From Meconema thalassinum (Eukaryota > Arthropoda > Insecta > Orthoptera > Tettigoniidae), in assembly GCA_946902985.2 (NCBI GenBank), contig OX336389.2, forward strand, positions 979,970,482 to 980,034,481: a stretch of 64,000 bases of DNA, given 5' to 3'. Position 1 is the first letter of the stretch, and every line of letters starts with the position of its first letter. The notes beneath the pieces are model-generated. The model was not told where the DNA came from, searched no databases, and worked only from the letters and a program-made list of their open reading frames with translations. Of the stretch, positions 20,549 through 31,542 are shown piece by piece. The position numbers were made by a program, and so were the translations under genes.

Positions 20549-20816
20549 CATTATATTTGGCCACGTTATTTTTCAAAGTAGTGAACCCCCAGATGTTTTA
20601 TCCACGCGCTGCCACTGGCCTACACATATAAAAATCCAACATGGCAACCCTCCAAAATATTTAGACAATTCTCAATATCTATTAATCTATGACAGCAATC
20701 TAACTGAAATTTTGTATGTTCAGCTATGGGACTTTCAATAATCTGGCGAGCACAAATCCAACAAGGCGGTGACGCGAAACTTTAATATCTAAATGGACGT
20801 TTCTCACGATTTTAAC

Positions 20817-22283
20817 ATGATGATGATAATTGTTTTAAGGGGCCTAACATCTAGGTTATCAGCCCCTGATGATCTGGGTGATAGCGAAAATGATAAGGAA
20901 ATGGAAACTAGAACGAAAATTAAGTGAGACAGAAAATACTTAAAAGGAACTCAGATTGAAACAACTCACAAAATGTTCTGACAATAGGGAATTTAGAACG
21001 AAAAATGCACAAAAAAGAATAGATTGAAAAATACCCACAAAATGTAGGCTAGGTTCAAAATACGTACAAAATGCAATGTAGCATCGAAATACTTACAAAA
21101 TGCAACTGAAATTCAAAATACTTAAATGATGCAAATGAGATCGAAAATACGTACAAAATGCAATTGAAGTTCAAAATACTTACAAAATGCAATTGAAATT
21201 GAAAATACACAATGCAATTCAGATTGAAAGATCCCAGTTCCAATCCAAATTATTCACAAAGTGCAATTGAAATTCAAAATACTTACAAAATGCAATTAAA
21301 ATTGAAAATGCCTACAAAATGCACGGTAGATTCAAACGACTCATGTGGATTGACAATACATACAAAATGCAATTTAGATTGAAAATACTTGACAAAATGT
21401 AATATAGATTCAAAATACCCACAAAATGCAATTGAGAATCAAAATATTTGCAAAATGCCCACCAAACAAAATGCAATTTAGATTTAAAATTCTTGCAAAA
21501 TGCAGTTTTGGTTGAAAATACTTACAAAATGCAATTGAAATTCAAAATACTTACAAAGGTCCCTCCACCATATTGAAAGACTTACTAAAAAGCAATTTAG
21601 ATTGTCAATCTTTACAAAATGCAATGGAGGTTGAAAACAATCGCGAGATGTAATTTAGATCGAAAAAACTTACAAAATTAACTTAAATTAGATTAAAAAT
21701 ACCTACAAAAAATCGCTAAAGGGAATTTAGATACACGGGGAATCAAGTAACAAAAACAGTGCAGGAATCTTAAAGAGAAAAGGAAATATAATGAAAAGAG
21801 GAGAGGAGAGGGGAGAGAGGAGAGGGTCCGCCCTAAAGGTAAGGGACAAAAGGGGAAAACAGACCCAGCTCTGGAATCCCTCGGGGTCGCCAACTCCCGA
21901 ACTCACCAGCCGTGAGCCCCTGAGGGTGTAGCATTATCTAGGGAGCACCAAAAGTGGTGGGGCTACATACACCCGGCCTCCTTGAGGGCCTTGAACAGAA
22001 GGCAGGAGATAACATGTAAAGAAAAAGAAGGCTGACCCTTCGGAGAAGGAGGGAATCAGAAAAGATGAGACAAGGGCCAATTAAGGCGGGATAGGAAGAG
22101 ACTCCCTAGGCCTCGGATACACTAATACCGTTGGGGTCGGAAGAGAACAAGAGTTGACCAAGTGAGGTCGACAGGAAAGAAGACAGAGAGGAGCCCGGCA
22201 CAAGTAAGTGGAAGCAATGCCAGACTCGGCTGGGGCCCCGTGGTCGCTGACCCTCGTCCCACTAGATGTGAGCCCCTGGGGGG
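20817..22283 (-). mobile_element. Non-coding retroposon, family X, 1.47-kb copy
   Basis: Flanked by a perfect 11-bp duplication acgattttaac (20806-20816 and 22284-22294). On the minus strand it starts near cccccaggggctcac, and ends in aggccccttaaaacaattatc plus an ATC-type tail. No RT or other protein is encoded. Its core (ggcgaccccgagggattcc, ctcaggggctcacggctgg) recurs at 33445-33717, 38294-38724 and 59400-61030. It is therefore likely mobilised in trans by a LINE. The copy is lengthened by a degenerate tandem array (21000-21720). Confidence 0.85.
21000..21720 (+). repeat. Degenerate tandem array, ~30-35-bp unit
   Basis: About 20 imperfect units of the type acaaaatgcaattgaaattc then aaaatacttac. 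It lies inside the X copy and is absent from the shorter copy at 33445-38724. Confidence 0.85.
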
Positions 22284-22460
22284 ACGATTTTAACATCCGA
22301 GCGCAGTGAAACTTGGTACGGTAGATGCTTATACAAATTCAAATCCATTGACATATAACTTTTTTGATGTGTAACATCTTTCCACTCGGTTGCTGGATAT
22401 TTTTGTGGGAGTGATTTTGAAAAATGGGACGGAAGTGGATCGGACGGATGTGTGTAAGAC

Positions 22461-22520
22461 GCACTGCCAGCTAGATCACATCGTAGTCAGGAGGGATGCG
22501 ATCCGATCCAGCTGGCAGTG
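22461..22520. repeat. Small palindrome
   Basis: actgccagct-a-gatc at 22462 pairs with gatcc-agctggcagt ending about 22518, giving arms of ~15 bp with a ~27-nt loop. It may be the end of a small foldback element or the edge of the adjacent LINE insertion. Confidence 0.6.
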
Positions 22521-22540
22521 GTACCATGTGGAATGTATCA

Positions 22541-24830
22541 TCATCGGCTTTAACTCGAATCCGAGTATAAATCTTCTTCCTTCAGTCCAGTTTCTGGATG
22601 TGTTTACGGTGACTAAAGAGTCCAATCCTGGCATGGAACAAGCGACCACACAAGTCACATAGTATTGCTGGAGGAGGACGTGGTTGGGCTGCTCGAAATT
22701 TCCTAGCTTGACGCTTGGCCTCTTCATGTATGCGTCGATCCCTTTCAAACGTCTTTACAGTATCCGAGATGGTACGGCGCCAAGTTGAGCGGTCTTCAGC
22801 CAGCATGTCCCAGGTTTGTGAATCAAGACCTGTCAATTTCAGGGTCTGCTTAAATTGGTCCTTGTAGCACCTCTTAGGACCACCATGAGGTCTGGTGCCA
22901 TAGCATAACTCACCATATAGCATTTGACGAGGTAATCTCACATCATCCATCCGATGGACATGACCAATCCATCTAAATTGGTGACCTACTATGGATGATT
23001 CTATGCTGTTGATTTGAGCCTTTTCCAGAACAGCAATATTGGTAATGCGGTCTTCCCATTTAATCCTCAGGATTGATCGAAGTTTTTGTAGGTGGAAACG
23101 CTCAAGCTTCCTAAGATCACGTCAGTAAAGGGTCCACGTTTCACAGCCATACAACAATGTAGAAATGACTACTGCTTTGTACACCATAAGCTTTGTACTC
23201 ATGGACAGATCTTTATTCATGAAGACACGGTGCGCTAATCGTCCATATGCTGCATGGGCTGCGCCAATTCTCTTATCCACATCCTGCTCACAGGTACAGC
23301 TCACAGAAATGGTACTGCCCAGATACGAGAAGTGGTCAACCTGTTCTAATGGCAAATTTGAGATGGAGATATTGAACTGAGGAAGAGGTGTGCCTGGTGA
23401 AGGTTGTGCCAAGACTTTAGTCTTATTGACATTTATGGTAAGACCAAAGCGATCACATGCACTTTTGTAACAGTTAACTGACTCTTGCAGCTCTTCTGGT
23501 GTGAGAGTTGGCGATGCAGCATCATCTGCATACAACATGTTAGTAACCTTAGTAACCTGAGTTTTCCTCAAGGAGCGGAGACGAGTTAGGTTGAAAAGCC
23601 CTCCATCAAAACGATACTTGACCTCCACACCTGGGATGTTTGTGGGTGAATCATAAAGCATTGCAGCCAAGTACAGCGCAAAAAGCGTTGGAGCCAGTAC
23701 ACATCCTTGTTTCAGCCCATGGGTAATGGGAAATTCATCGGACATCTTATTCTGATGGCAAACCTGACCTGTCATGCCATCATGGAGAGCCTTGATTAGA
23801 TCTACAAAACGCTGAGGGCAACCAAACCGCTTCAGCACTGCCCACATGGCTGGTCTTGAAACCGAATCAAATGCCTTTTCCAAGTCATAAAAGACTAAGA
23901 AGAGTGGATTCTGTTGTTCTCTACATTTTTCTTGTAGCTGTCTCACACAGAAAATCAAGTCAATTGTGCTTCTGGAAGTTCTAAATCCGCATTGTGACTC
24001 TGGGAGGATCCTCTCAGAGATAACCTTGAGGCGGTTAAGTAGAATTCTTGCAAGAATCTTCCCCACAATTGAAAGCAGTGATATACCACGGTAGTTGCCA
24101 CAAACACTGCGATCACCCTTTTTAAAGATAGTGACGATAGTGGCATTCTTTAGGTCTCCAGGTACCTTTCTTGATTCCCATATTCTGAGGATAAGGATGA
24201 AAATTCTTTTTTTGAGGGAATGACCTCCGGCTTGAATTAGTTCCAGAGGGATGTTATCTGGGCCAGGTGCTTTTCTGGGTTTCAATTGGGTGAGAGCTGC
24301 ACTGAATTCATGATAAGTAGGAGGTACTGCCAACCACAGTTGTTCAGGTTGTTGCGGCACATCACAGAGGAAGTCTTCAGCAGCTTCTGATGGACGATTT
24401 AGGAGATTGGAGAAGTGCTCCTTCCAGCGTTCCAAGATTTCTTGACTATCAGTAAAGGTAGTAGAATTATCAGCGCTTTTCAGTGTACCTGATGATGAGC
24501 GAGATGGTCCATATATTTCCTTGAGTACGGCATAGAAGTTCCTCAAGTCTCGAGCATCCGATAATCTCTGCAGTTCCTGAGCCTTCTGTTGCCATCAAGT
24601 ATTTTTAATCTGCCTTATCTGTGTCTGGCATTTACCCTTGAGTTCCAGTAGGTTATCTCTCTTTGTGTTGGAAGTTGGGTCTTGAAGATGGGCAAGATAG
24701 GCATTCCTTTTGGCATTGTATATAACATATGGATTACTTAAAGGTTTGGAGGCGCCATTACAGATATTTCTACAATAAATCATCAAGTTGTCGTTCTTTG
24801 GTGCAAAAATATTCATTAAATCATATTTGC
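22541..24830 (-). pseudogene. LINE reverse transcriptase with C-terminal C2H2 finger
   Basis: A 5'-truncated LINE on the minus strand. The main frame 23122-24546 shows KAPGPDNIPLELIQAGG, NYRGISLLSIVGKILARILL, FRTSRSTIDLIF, FLVFYDLEKAFDSV (motif A), HGLKQGCVLAPTLFALYL (motif B) and MLYADDAA (motif C). After a single in-frame TGA at ~23122 the frame continues to 22582 with RWIGHVHRMDDVRLPRQML and ends in a zinc finger CDLCGRLFHARIGLFSH plus RKH. Another stop at 24595 separates the upstream fragment (to ~24816). The APE domain is missing. The 3' end carries GAT triplets (minus strand) at ~22541. The family resembles LINE proteins often mis-annotated as craniofacial development protein 2-like; clade RTE or CR1-like, uncertain. 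Confidence 0.88.
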
Positions 24831-25148
24831 TGAAAACAATTATGATTCATTAAGAGTCTGTTTTTCAATCTCTGGATGGGCATCCACTCGCCGAGTAACT
24901 TTCCTCAACACTTTCATACTGAACGGTAAACGCTCATGCGAACTCTGGTGTCAACTCATTGAAACACAAACCACATGTCTTCGTATCAGTATTTAAATGA
25001 TGATATGCTTTTATATGGAACATTGTAACTACTGTCGACCAAAATATTATGTGTACTCGAGTTTGAAGGTTGTTTGTGACGTAACCAATAGACATACATA
25101 AAATCCAATATCATCATCATTTTCGTCGTTCTATTTTACGTGAGTTCA
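24831..25148. other. No recognised feature
   Basis: AT-rich intronic DNA between the LINE and the foldback repeat. Nothing identified on either strand. Confidence 0.5.
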
Positions 25149-26007
25149 TGTAGTTTTGGAATTTTTTGTTTATATTTTAATATTTTTTATCGCAGTTGGA
25201 ACACTAAAAGTGCCCGTTTTTAAGCGTGTTTCAATCATGGTCACATTTAAGAATTATTATCTCACAAACCCGTCATCGGATCGAATACAAATTTTAACAC
25301 AATATACATTGGAATGTTTTATAGCTGGTTTATTAATTTCAAAATTTTGCGTGTCCAAGAAACAAAGTGTTTATCATTTGTGTAAGGTAACGTTTTCTCG
25401 GCTTGGGGTGATAGGAATATGTAGTTCTTGGTCGCGTTGTAATCCTTATGCATCAAAGAGTTATGCTGTATGAATTTAAAATACGTAAATTAATTCACTT
25501 ATTTTATATCGGTTTATATTTGAACGGGGAAATACGACCTCGCCTCGCTCGGCAGTGATGGGCTCCATCTCAGCAACGCTGTACAGCTTACCCCGGAGCC
25601 GCTGGCTGGTGAATCATGCCTTATTTCCACGAACAAATACAAACCGATATAAAATAAGTGAATTAATTTACTTATTTCACAGTTATACAGCACAACTTCT
25701 TGATGTATAAGGATTACAACGCGACCAAGAGCTATATTTTCCAACCACCCCGAGCCGAGAAAAAGTTACCTTACAAAAATAATAACAACTTTGTTTCTTA
25801 TTCACACAAAATTTTGAAATTAATAAACCAGTTATACAACATTCCAATGTATATTGTGTTAAAATTTGCATTCGATCTGATGACAGGGTTTTGAGATAAT
25901 AATTCTTAAATGTGGCGCATGGTTGAAACACGCTTAAAAACGGGCACATTTTGTGTTCCAACTGCGATAAAAATATTAAAATATAAATTAAAAATTCCAA
26001 ACCTACT
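25149..26007. repeat. Foldback element, ~380-bp inverted arms
   Basis: The left arm (25149-~25535) and the right arm (~25630-26007) are inverted copies with roughly 85-90% identity by eye, ending in gtag(t/g)tttggaatttt at each outer edge. The ~100-bp centre is more GC-rich (cctcgctcggcagtgatggg). Both arms translate, outward in, to similar peptides such as IQILTQYTLEC and WSRCNPY. These may be chance open frames or a captured exon. No TSD found. Confidence 0.8.
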
Positions 26008-26068
26008 GTGTACCGGTACTGTATATCTTATTGTGTAGTGTTTCATTGTGATTGTGTATAGTGCTGTA

Positions 26069-26290
26069 ATGCCTTATGTGAAATATTCGTTACCTGAACG
26101 AGTATATCTGCACAATACGTACATAAAGTATAGGAAATAGTGAGCTAGAACAAGACAAAAGTTTCAAATGACATTTCCAGGGAGACCCATTCCTATAAAT
26201 CAGACAAAAAATCAACTGACTAAGAGATTCAAATGTACAGGTTCAGTAAACAATACAAATATAAGAAAATGTAGTTATTTCCTCACTGAA
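26069..26290 (+). pseudogene. Helix-turn-helix transposase N-terminus relic (DUF4817-like)
   Basis: ATG at 26069 opens MPYVKYSLPERVYLHNTYIK, then after two stops the frame continues FPGRPIPINQ and LTKRFKCTGSVNN. This matches the pattern of the insect DUF4817 HTH domain (YS.E.RV.LV..Y ... FPG.PVP ... F..TGSV). Dead fragment; no catalytic domain follows. Confidence 0.6.
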
Positions 26291-26540
26291 GCTAAATTAA
26301 CCGGAGTAACCGGAAACATCAGAAGGAGATGCTGGTTATGTTTGGCAGCAGATGGGGAACATTTTCAGCATCTACTGTAAGCATGGCGAGTAAAAATGCA
26401 GGATACTGGTTTTAAGCGCCGTATCCAGTCGTACATTCGCGCGTGCGGTCGCCGGGAACTGAGCTGTCACTGGCGGAGTGCATGAGCGAGAATGTCCTTG
26501 CCAACCAAAAATAAAGACCCTGTATATAAATACTTATCCC

Positions 26541-26640
26541 ACCCAATGGAATTGGGCACAATTTGTGTTGACCGACTGGAAAGCTTTCTTTAATAGAATT
26601 AGGCAACACTGAAAAGTGGCTTCTATAACTTCAAGAACAA
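26541..26640 (+). repeat. Penelope-type 5' fragment
   Basis: tgtgttgaccgactggaaagc ... taggcaacactgaaaa ... tggcttc resembles 15898-15960 of the Penelope leader, with an indel in the middle. It is a diverged relative. Confidence 0.65.
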
Positions 26641-27073
26641 AAATAGAATTTTCTATCCATGTGCATGAAGTGATTGCTAGCAGAATAAGATAATATCTCT
26701 GAACTGCAAATTTAGTTCCATGTTAGGGTAAAATACATTCCTTTGTTCCTCCCAACAGGGGATTGGGAAATTTAGAGAAGTTATATTTCACTGGCATGAA
26801 GTGATATCCAATCTTGAGGAGTATCTAGAAATAGTGAGAACCTGTACTACCTTGTCTAAAGTAGCATAAGATTATCAAATGTTGGACTGGCATAAGGACA
26901 CTGATACTGGCATAAGGACACTGATGATAATCTCAAACAAACAGGATTTTCAGATCTCCACTTCAAAACACAGTTCTGAAGCACAGTAGAATAAACCGAA
27001 TACAAAACATGTTTATTCTGTTGTCCTAAATTTTGTTACTGTGTTGAACAATGTTATTAGTAAAAGTTATATC

Positions 27074-27474
27074 AGCAATTTTCCTAGGTTTAAGCTGTGT
27101 TCTGTGTGGGGTTTCACCTAGGAATACCAAGCTGGCTCCTCAGCGGGCTGTTGGTGTCCATGCCCAAACCCCGACAGGAGTAGCGAACTGAGCACTATCT
27201 CCCTTCTTATGAAGCGCATGTGTGCCTCAGCTGCGAGAGCTAAAAGCTGAAACTGCCATTCACCTCCCTACAAAGGCTTCCAAAAAGATGGTATATTGGC
27301 TTTCATGGCCCGTGAATTAAAACTCAGCAAGTTGCTCTTGGTGTCTGCGTCCAAGCCCGCTGATGAGCCAGCTTGGTGATCCTAGGCGAAACCCCACACA
27401 AGACATGGCATAAACCTAGAAAAATTGCCGAGTTTTAATTCACGGGCCATGAAAGCCAATAAACCATCTTTTTG
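27074..27474. mobile_element. 401-bp insertion with two internal inverted repeats
   Basis: Bounded by an 11-bp duplication aaagttatatc (27063-27073 and 27475-27485). Inside, tgtggggtttcacctagga ... ccaagctggctcctcagcggg (27098-27150) is inverted at 27352-27405. A second 45-bp block, cgggccatgaaagccaat with its flanks (27425-27472), is inverted at 27286-27333. The result can fold as two overlapping hairpins. No coding. Confidence 0.75.
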
Positions 27475-27485
27475 AAAGTTATATC

Positions 27486-28101
27486 GTCTATAGGGTCCTG
27501 TTTTTGTTCTGCATGAATCTCAATATTTTCAAAAATGTTTAATAATTTCACATTAATTTGTATGTCCAAAATTTTCATGTCGGTGTCTATATTGCCAAAG
27601 TCATGTTTCTTTTTCTCCATATTTACTGCCATTGCAGAGAATTTGTTGTGTTATAGGGCATTCACATGTTCTTTAAATCTGAAACGCATGACGTAGCCAA
27701 TCAAAAGTGTTTGTTTGGGCTGACTCGACATAAAAAAAAACTAAAAAAAAACACACACAATGGAAAATATATTTAGAAACACTGGAAAAATGTATATTGT
27801 AATATGTACAGTGGAGGTGGAGACACTGCTGTGCATCCATCCACCATCTGCTATCCATAAATTGAGTAGTGACAACTTTTGGGAAATAAATAATAAAACA
27901 CTTGCAACAGCACAAAAAGCAAGCCTGGACAGACTTTGCACGACTGTAGTGTGTATGTATTTATGTTTAGACAGATGGGTAGATAGATAGAACAAGAAAC
28001 TTACATTCCTGTTTCAAAAAAGTGTCTTTCTACACTCGTGCCTTGGGTATTATTAAAACCAAAAAGAACATACACTACAATAGAGGGTAGAAGGACCTTA
28101 C
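27486..28101. other. CABIN1 intron, no recognised feature
   Basis: AT-rich intronic DNA leading up to the exon C donor. Several short frames overlap here on both strands without family signature. Confidence 0.5.
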
Positions 28102-28312
28102 CTTGCTGTATTTTCTGTAAGCCTCAATGAGAAGAGATGAAAATACTATTTCCTTCTGAGGAAGATGTTTCTGGATACGTAGATAGGCTCTGTATACATC
28201 CAGGACGATATTTAAATTACAATCTTCAGTTACTTTTGTCCGCAATGTCTGAAGCGCCAGGGACAGTGCTTCAGTTGACAACTGTTCACGTTCAGAATCA
28301 CGCAGGTATTTC
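28102..28312 (-). CDS. CABIN1: CABIN1-like exon C
   Basis: 211-nt exon on the minus strand with acceptor tgttccatgtag before 28312 and donor AAG|gtaagg at 28101. Its first base completes the Lys codon split with exon B, giving the junction TPDPDKKYLRDSER, which closely matches TPDQGKKYLRDADR of human CABIN1 as I recall it. Later residues NIVLDVYRAYLRIQK and SSLLIEAYRKYSK correspond to the vertebrate segment around LLLDAYRVWQQGQK and SETYMLIK, part of the conserved helical core before the disordered tail. It ends in phase 0 and runs on to exon D, 19.1 kb away. Confidence 0.92.
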
Positions 28313-28389
28313 CTACATGGAACAGTATGAATAGAATTAGTATGAACTATTAGTGTCAGCCAACATGGTATCAACTCAATTCAACTCAC

Positions 28390-28553
28390 TTGTCCGGATC
28401 AGGTGTACGTCTCAAATGTAGACACAGTTCCAGAAGCATTCTATGATCCCGCAGCTCCTGAAGCACGTCCATCAGGAGAGACACACAACGACTCATGTGA
28501 GATGCGAAGCTGCCTGGCCTGTCCACCTCAGATACGGGAATGCGCCACACACC
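28390..28553 (-). CDS. CABIN1: CABIN1-like exon B
   Basis: 164-nt exon on the minus strand, too short to stand out as an open frame. Acceptor gatttaag before 28553, donor AA|gtgagt at 28389. It reads [20 protein letters not shown], then LLMDVLQELRDHRMLLEL and LRRTPDPD. Vertebrate CABIN1 has [20 protein letters not shown] at the equivalent place, so the match is very strong. It starts in phase 0, exactly where exon A ends, and leaves 2 nt for exon C across a 77-bp intron (28313-28389). Confidence 0.95.
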
Positions 28554-30640
28554 CTTAAATCAAAATAACTTGTACATCAACCCATATGTAACTTGAAGTT
28601 GGAGTAAGCAGGAATGGTTCCAGAAGGTAAAGGCAGACACTACGAAACAACAGGGTAGTAATATTTTGTATCCCATCTTGATAGAGAGCTTGCACGGGCA
28701 GAGTTAAGAGTGCTTTGAAGTCATATCTTTCTGTGTTACCTAGCTAGATTTTTTTTCTCTTCAGTCAGACAACATGTTACAGCAGTCTAATAATCTTGGG
28801 TGGTAAAGAACAAGAAATGAGAAAAGAAGCAATAATGGCATTATTAAACAAGAAAAATAATACACAAACTATATAGAAAAACCTCATTTAATACATCTTG
28901 TAATCTTTTGGGTTTATGGCATGTGAAGAGCTTTGAAATATTGGTGCTGCAACTCCTCAGAAGAGAATTGTAACGGAATTTATTCAGTTACAGTAGCTCA
29001 CCCTCGGGTTTTCTGCCTTGTGCAGTTAGTTTGGGGTATTTTATTCGTATCTTATTATATTGGGTTAACGTGGGGTTGCAGAGGTGATTTTTATTGTGCC
29101 TGTGTGTGTTTTTGTGGACGGATTCATCTTTGGATGGTCCGCACCAACTAGGATCACTGTTTATTAATTATCGGTTTTTGGATATTTGATATTATAAAAT
29201 ACGGGGTTTTGCGATTTATTACGTTTTGGGAATAAGGATGTAAGACTGGATTAAGTAGAAGCATTATTTCATTTTGGTTTGGGGTTAATGGCTTTATTTT
29301 GACCTAGTAATGTTAAATGTTAGATTCGTGGCTGTACTATAAAGGTACAATGAATTGGTATTTTCGAGTGCTGGATATGTGACATACCCGGAGAAGACAG
29401 GCAGTAATTCGGCTTGTGTGGGAATACCTAGGCTATTTATGGCATGAACTCCCATGAACTTCGTGTGGAATACTACTGTGTGACGTCAGTGTGAATTTCG
29501 ACTGTCTGATGTTCATGTGTTGACACGGATGTTCCGCTAGGAGCGGGCCACGCACCAATTAGTTCCGGCAGAAACTTTGGGGTTATGTAGCCTTACGCCA
29601 GTGCATATAATGGCGTGTCTGGTGTTCCGAGATCGTCTTATTGCTTTATCGGCAGAACACTGATCTACTAACGCCCAGGGTCGTTTTACGTGACATGGTT
29701 TCCGTAACGAACAGTTAGAGATCGTCTTCTTGCTTTTACAGCGAAAGTCCGTTGTCTACTTGCATTTAGAGTCGTTATTACTGGATCATGGTATCGTAAT
29801 ACGAACGAGCAGTGACTAATGTTTAACTATCCACTGAGCTCTTACGGGCTATTGGAGGCTACGTGCATTTCATGGGTCCATCCATACCATGGGCTGTCGG
29901 TAATAACTTACCACGCCTAAAAGGATGATCAGTCGTAAACATTTCATCGAAGTCATGCGAGAATGGAGACGTGAACGTGCAGTTCCAGAAGAAAGAAAGT
30001 AGAGTGAACCAGTCTAACGTGTGTAGATATTTTGTGTACGGACGGTACAGTGTATATACGTAGGTGGCTGTTATGCCTGGGTCTGATATGGCCGTAAGTG
30101 TTTTCCTGCTCTCAGAGCCTAAATTCAGTGGCAAGGTACTGTATGAATCACGAGGGTATGAAGGGTATTTTGCGTTGTATATTATGTATATATGTGTATA
30201 GTACAGCCAATAGATTATCTCTTTAAAATTCATGTGTGTTTATATTCCTGTCTTGCATGAACCTGGTACATCAGCAAACACATGCCAAATGCCCTACACC
30301 TGGGATAAGGAGTTTCATAGTCGGGGCAACAGTTATGTACCGTATTTTATTCTATTTTATTCAGGAAGACCCATATGGTCAACCTTGGCGCCCATTCAAA
30401 GTCGGGAGTAATGTTAAAATCACTTGTGGCCTGTATTTAAAGGCAGTAAATTCTGTAGGTTTGTGGTAATGAGGGTAGTTAAAGTTAAATCAACTCCAGC
30501 AAGGAGGTGAGAGTGTTTCAGAATAGGACAAAAAGTTTCACCATTTGCATTTGAAACCAAGTGGCGAAATACATGCTTGCTTTTTTAATTTATTTTTTTA
30601 CAGATGAAGAAAGAGTTGTTTGTTGTTGTTGATTCATTTA
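28554..30640. other. CABIN1 intron, unassigned
   Basis: No gene recognised. 29300-29860 is less AT-rich and contains a two-unit tandem repeat (29629-29810). It may be part of an unidentified element. Open frames at 28933-29151 (+) and 29859-30233 (-) have no family signature. Confidence 0.45.
29629..29810 (+). repeat. Two diverged 89-bp tandem units
   Basis: Units at 29629-29717 and 29718-~29810 both start gagatcgtctt(a/c)ttgctttt and share later blocks (tcgttttacgtgacatggt against tcgttattactggatcatggt). Confidence 0.65.
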
Positions 30641-30645
30641 GGGGC

Positions 30646-30790
30646 TTCGTGGCTATGTAGTCAGGAAGCCCCATGTATACATGGGTGTGTGTGAAATCTG
30701 TCTGATAACCTGCATCATTGTGATGGCTGTACTGGTGTGTATATTTGGAATCAGAGCTAGGATATACGAAGGATCAGCGTTGGGGAGTAA
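30646..30790 (-). mobile_element. SINE family B, 3'-end fragment
   Basis: On the plus strand aggggcttcgtggc ... agccccatgtatacatgggtgt ... tctgataacctg ... ttgtgatggctg is the reverse of the 3' half of the SINE at 60575-60950. Only the 3' part is present. Confidence 0.7.
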
Positions 30791-31100
30791 CACGTTATCA
30801 GTAACAGTTATTTTTTTTATGGTAGTGAGAGGGCAACGAAGTTACTTAAAAAAAAGTAACTGTAAGGCAGTTACTTTCAAGAGTACCGTAACAAAGTAAC
30901 GAAAATGCTCGTTACTTATTCAATATGGAAGAATTAGTTGTCAACAGCACGTGGCAATTGAACCAACAACTTTCCATTATGAACCGGCTCATTTCTATAC
31001 TAAACAGAAACAATATACCACAAATGAACCGTGATGGATTTGAAAGGTTTGAAAGGAAAAATATATCGAACAATCTCCAGTCAAATCCGTTCCCTTTTTA

Positions 31101-31283
31101 ACGGGCAGTGTTCGCAACATGCCGAGAAGTGGAAGACCATCCACCAGACTTAAATGTTGTGCTGATGTGGAAAAATATATCGAACAATCTCCAATCAAAT
31201 CCATACAGAAACTTGCGTCAGAGTTGGGGGTACCGGAATCAACCATGAGGAAACACATCAAAGTGGATCTGAAAATGAGGTAG
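31101..31283 (+). pseudogene. Helix-turn-helix transposase fragment
   Basis: A 60-codon stretch reading TGSVRNMPRSGRPST, then SIQKLASELGVPESTMRKHI, the second half of the HTH region found after DUF4817-type domains in insect Tc1/mariner-related transposases. It stops at 31281. A ~35-bp block (gaaaaatatatcgaacaatc) occurs both at 31046 and inside the fragment at 31168, 122 bp apart, indicating a local duplication. No catalytic domain follows. Confidence 0.65.
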
Positions 31284-31457
31284 TGGCAATGCGCGAAGCT
31301 TTCCAGACAGAGACTCCACGGATGTTACTTAATATGAGCATCAGAACATAGCTGTGTATTTAGCTGTGCAGACACCATGGAGTGATACATACGGTTGTTT
31401 TAGATTCCTAAGATGTAAGATGTAAGAAAGAATGTATATGAACAGACAACAGAAATA

Positions 31458-31458
<1 letters not shown>

Positions 31459-31490
<32 letters not shown>
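31459..31490. repeat. (AAT)n microsatellite
   Basis: About ten AAT triplets. Further triplet runs occur at 32615-32640 (ATT), 38682-38724 (ATC), 47035-47073 (AAT) and 53200-53238 (AAT). Confidence 0.95.
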
Positions 31491-31494
<4 letters not shown>

Positions 31495-31542
31495 AGTGGG
31501 TATACGATCTTTGTGCGCACACTGTATATTATCTTGTTGTTG

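Larger units (their letters stand above)
9448..20617 (+). mobile_element. hAT DNA transposon (TTF-zinc-finger type) containing a nested Penelope insertion
   Basis: The element starts CAGTG (9448) and ends CACTG (20617), the short terminal inversion typical of hAT, and is flanked by a perfect 8-bp duplication gcctacac (9440-9447 and 20618-20625), the size expected for hAT. The transposase relics (10041-11439 and 19206-20548) belong to the hAT class. Removing the nested 7.8-kb insertion leaves about 3.4 kb. The leader (9540-9800) is GC-rich compared with the surroundings. Confidence 0.88.

Noticed and set aside
25156..25473. Membrane protein gene
   Set aside because: The frame is mirrored by a similar one in the other arm of a foldback repeat; hydrophobicity follows from AT-rich codons.
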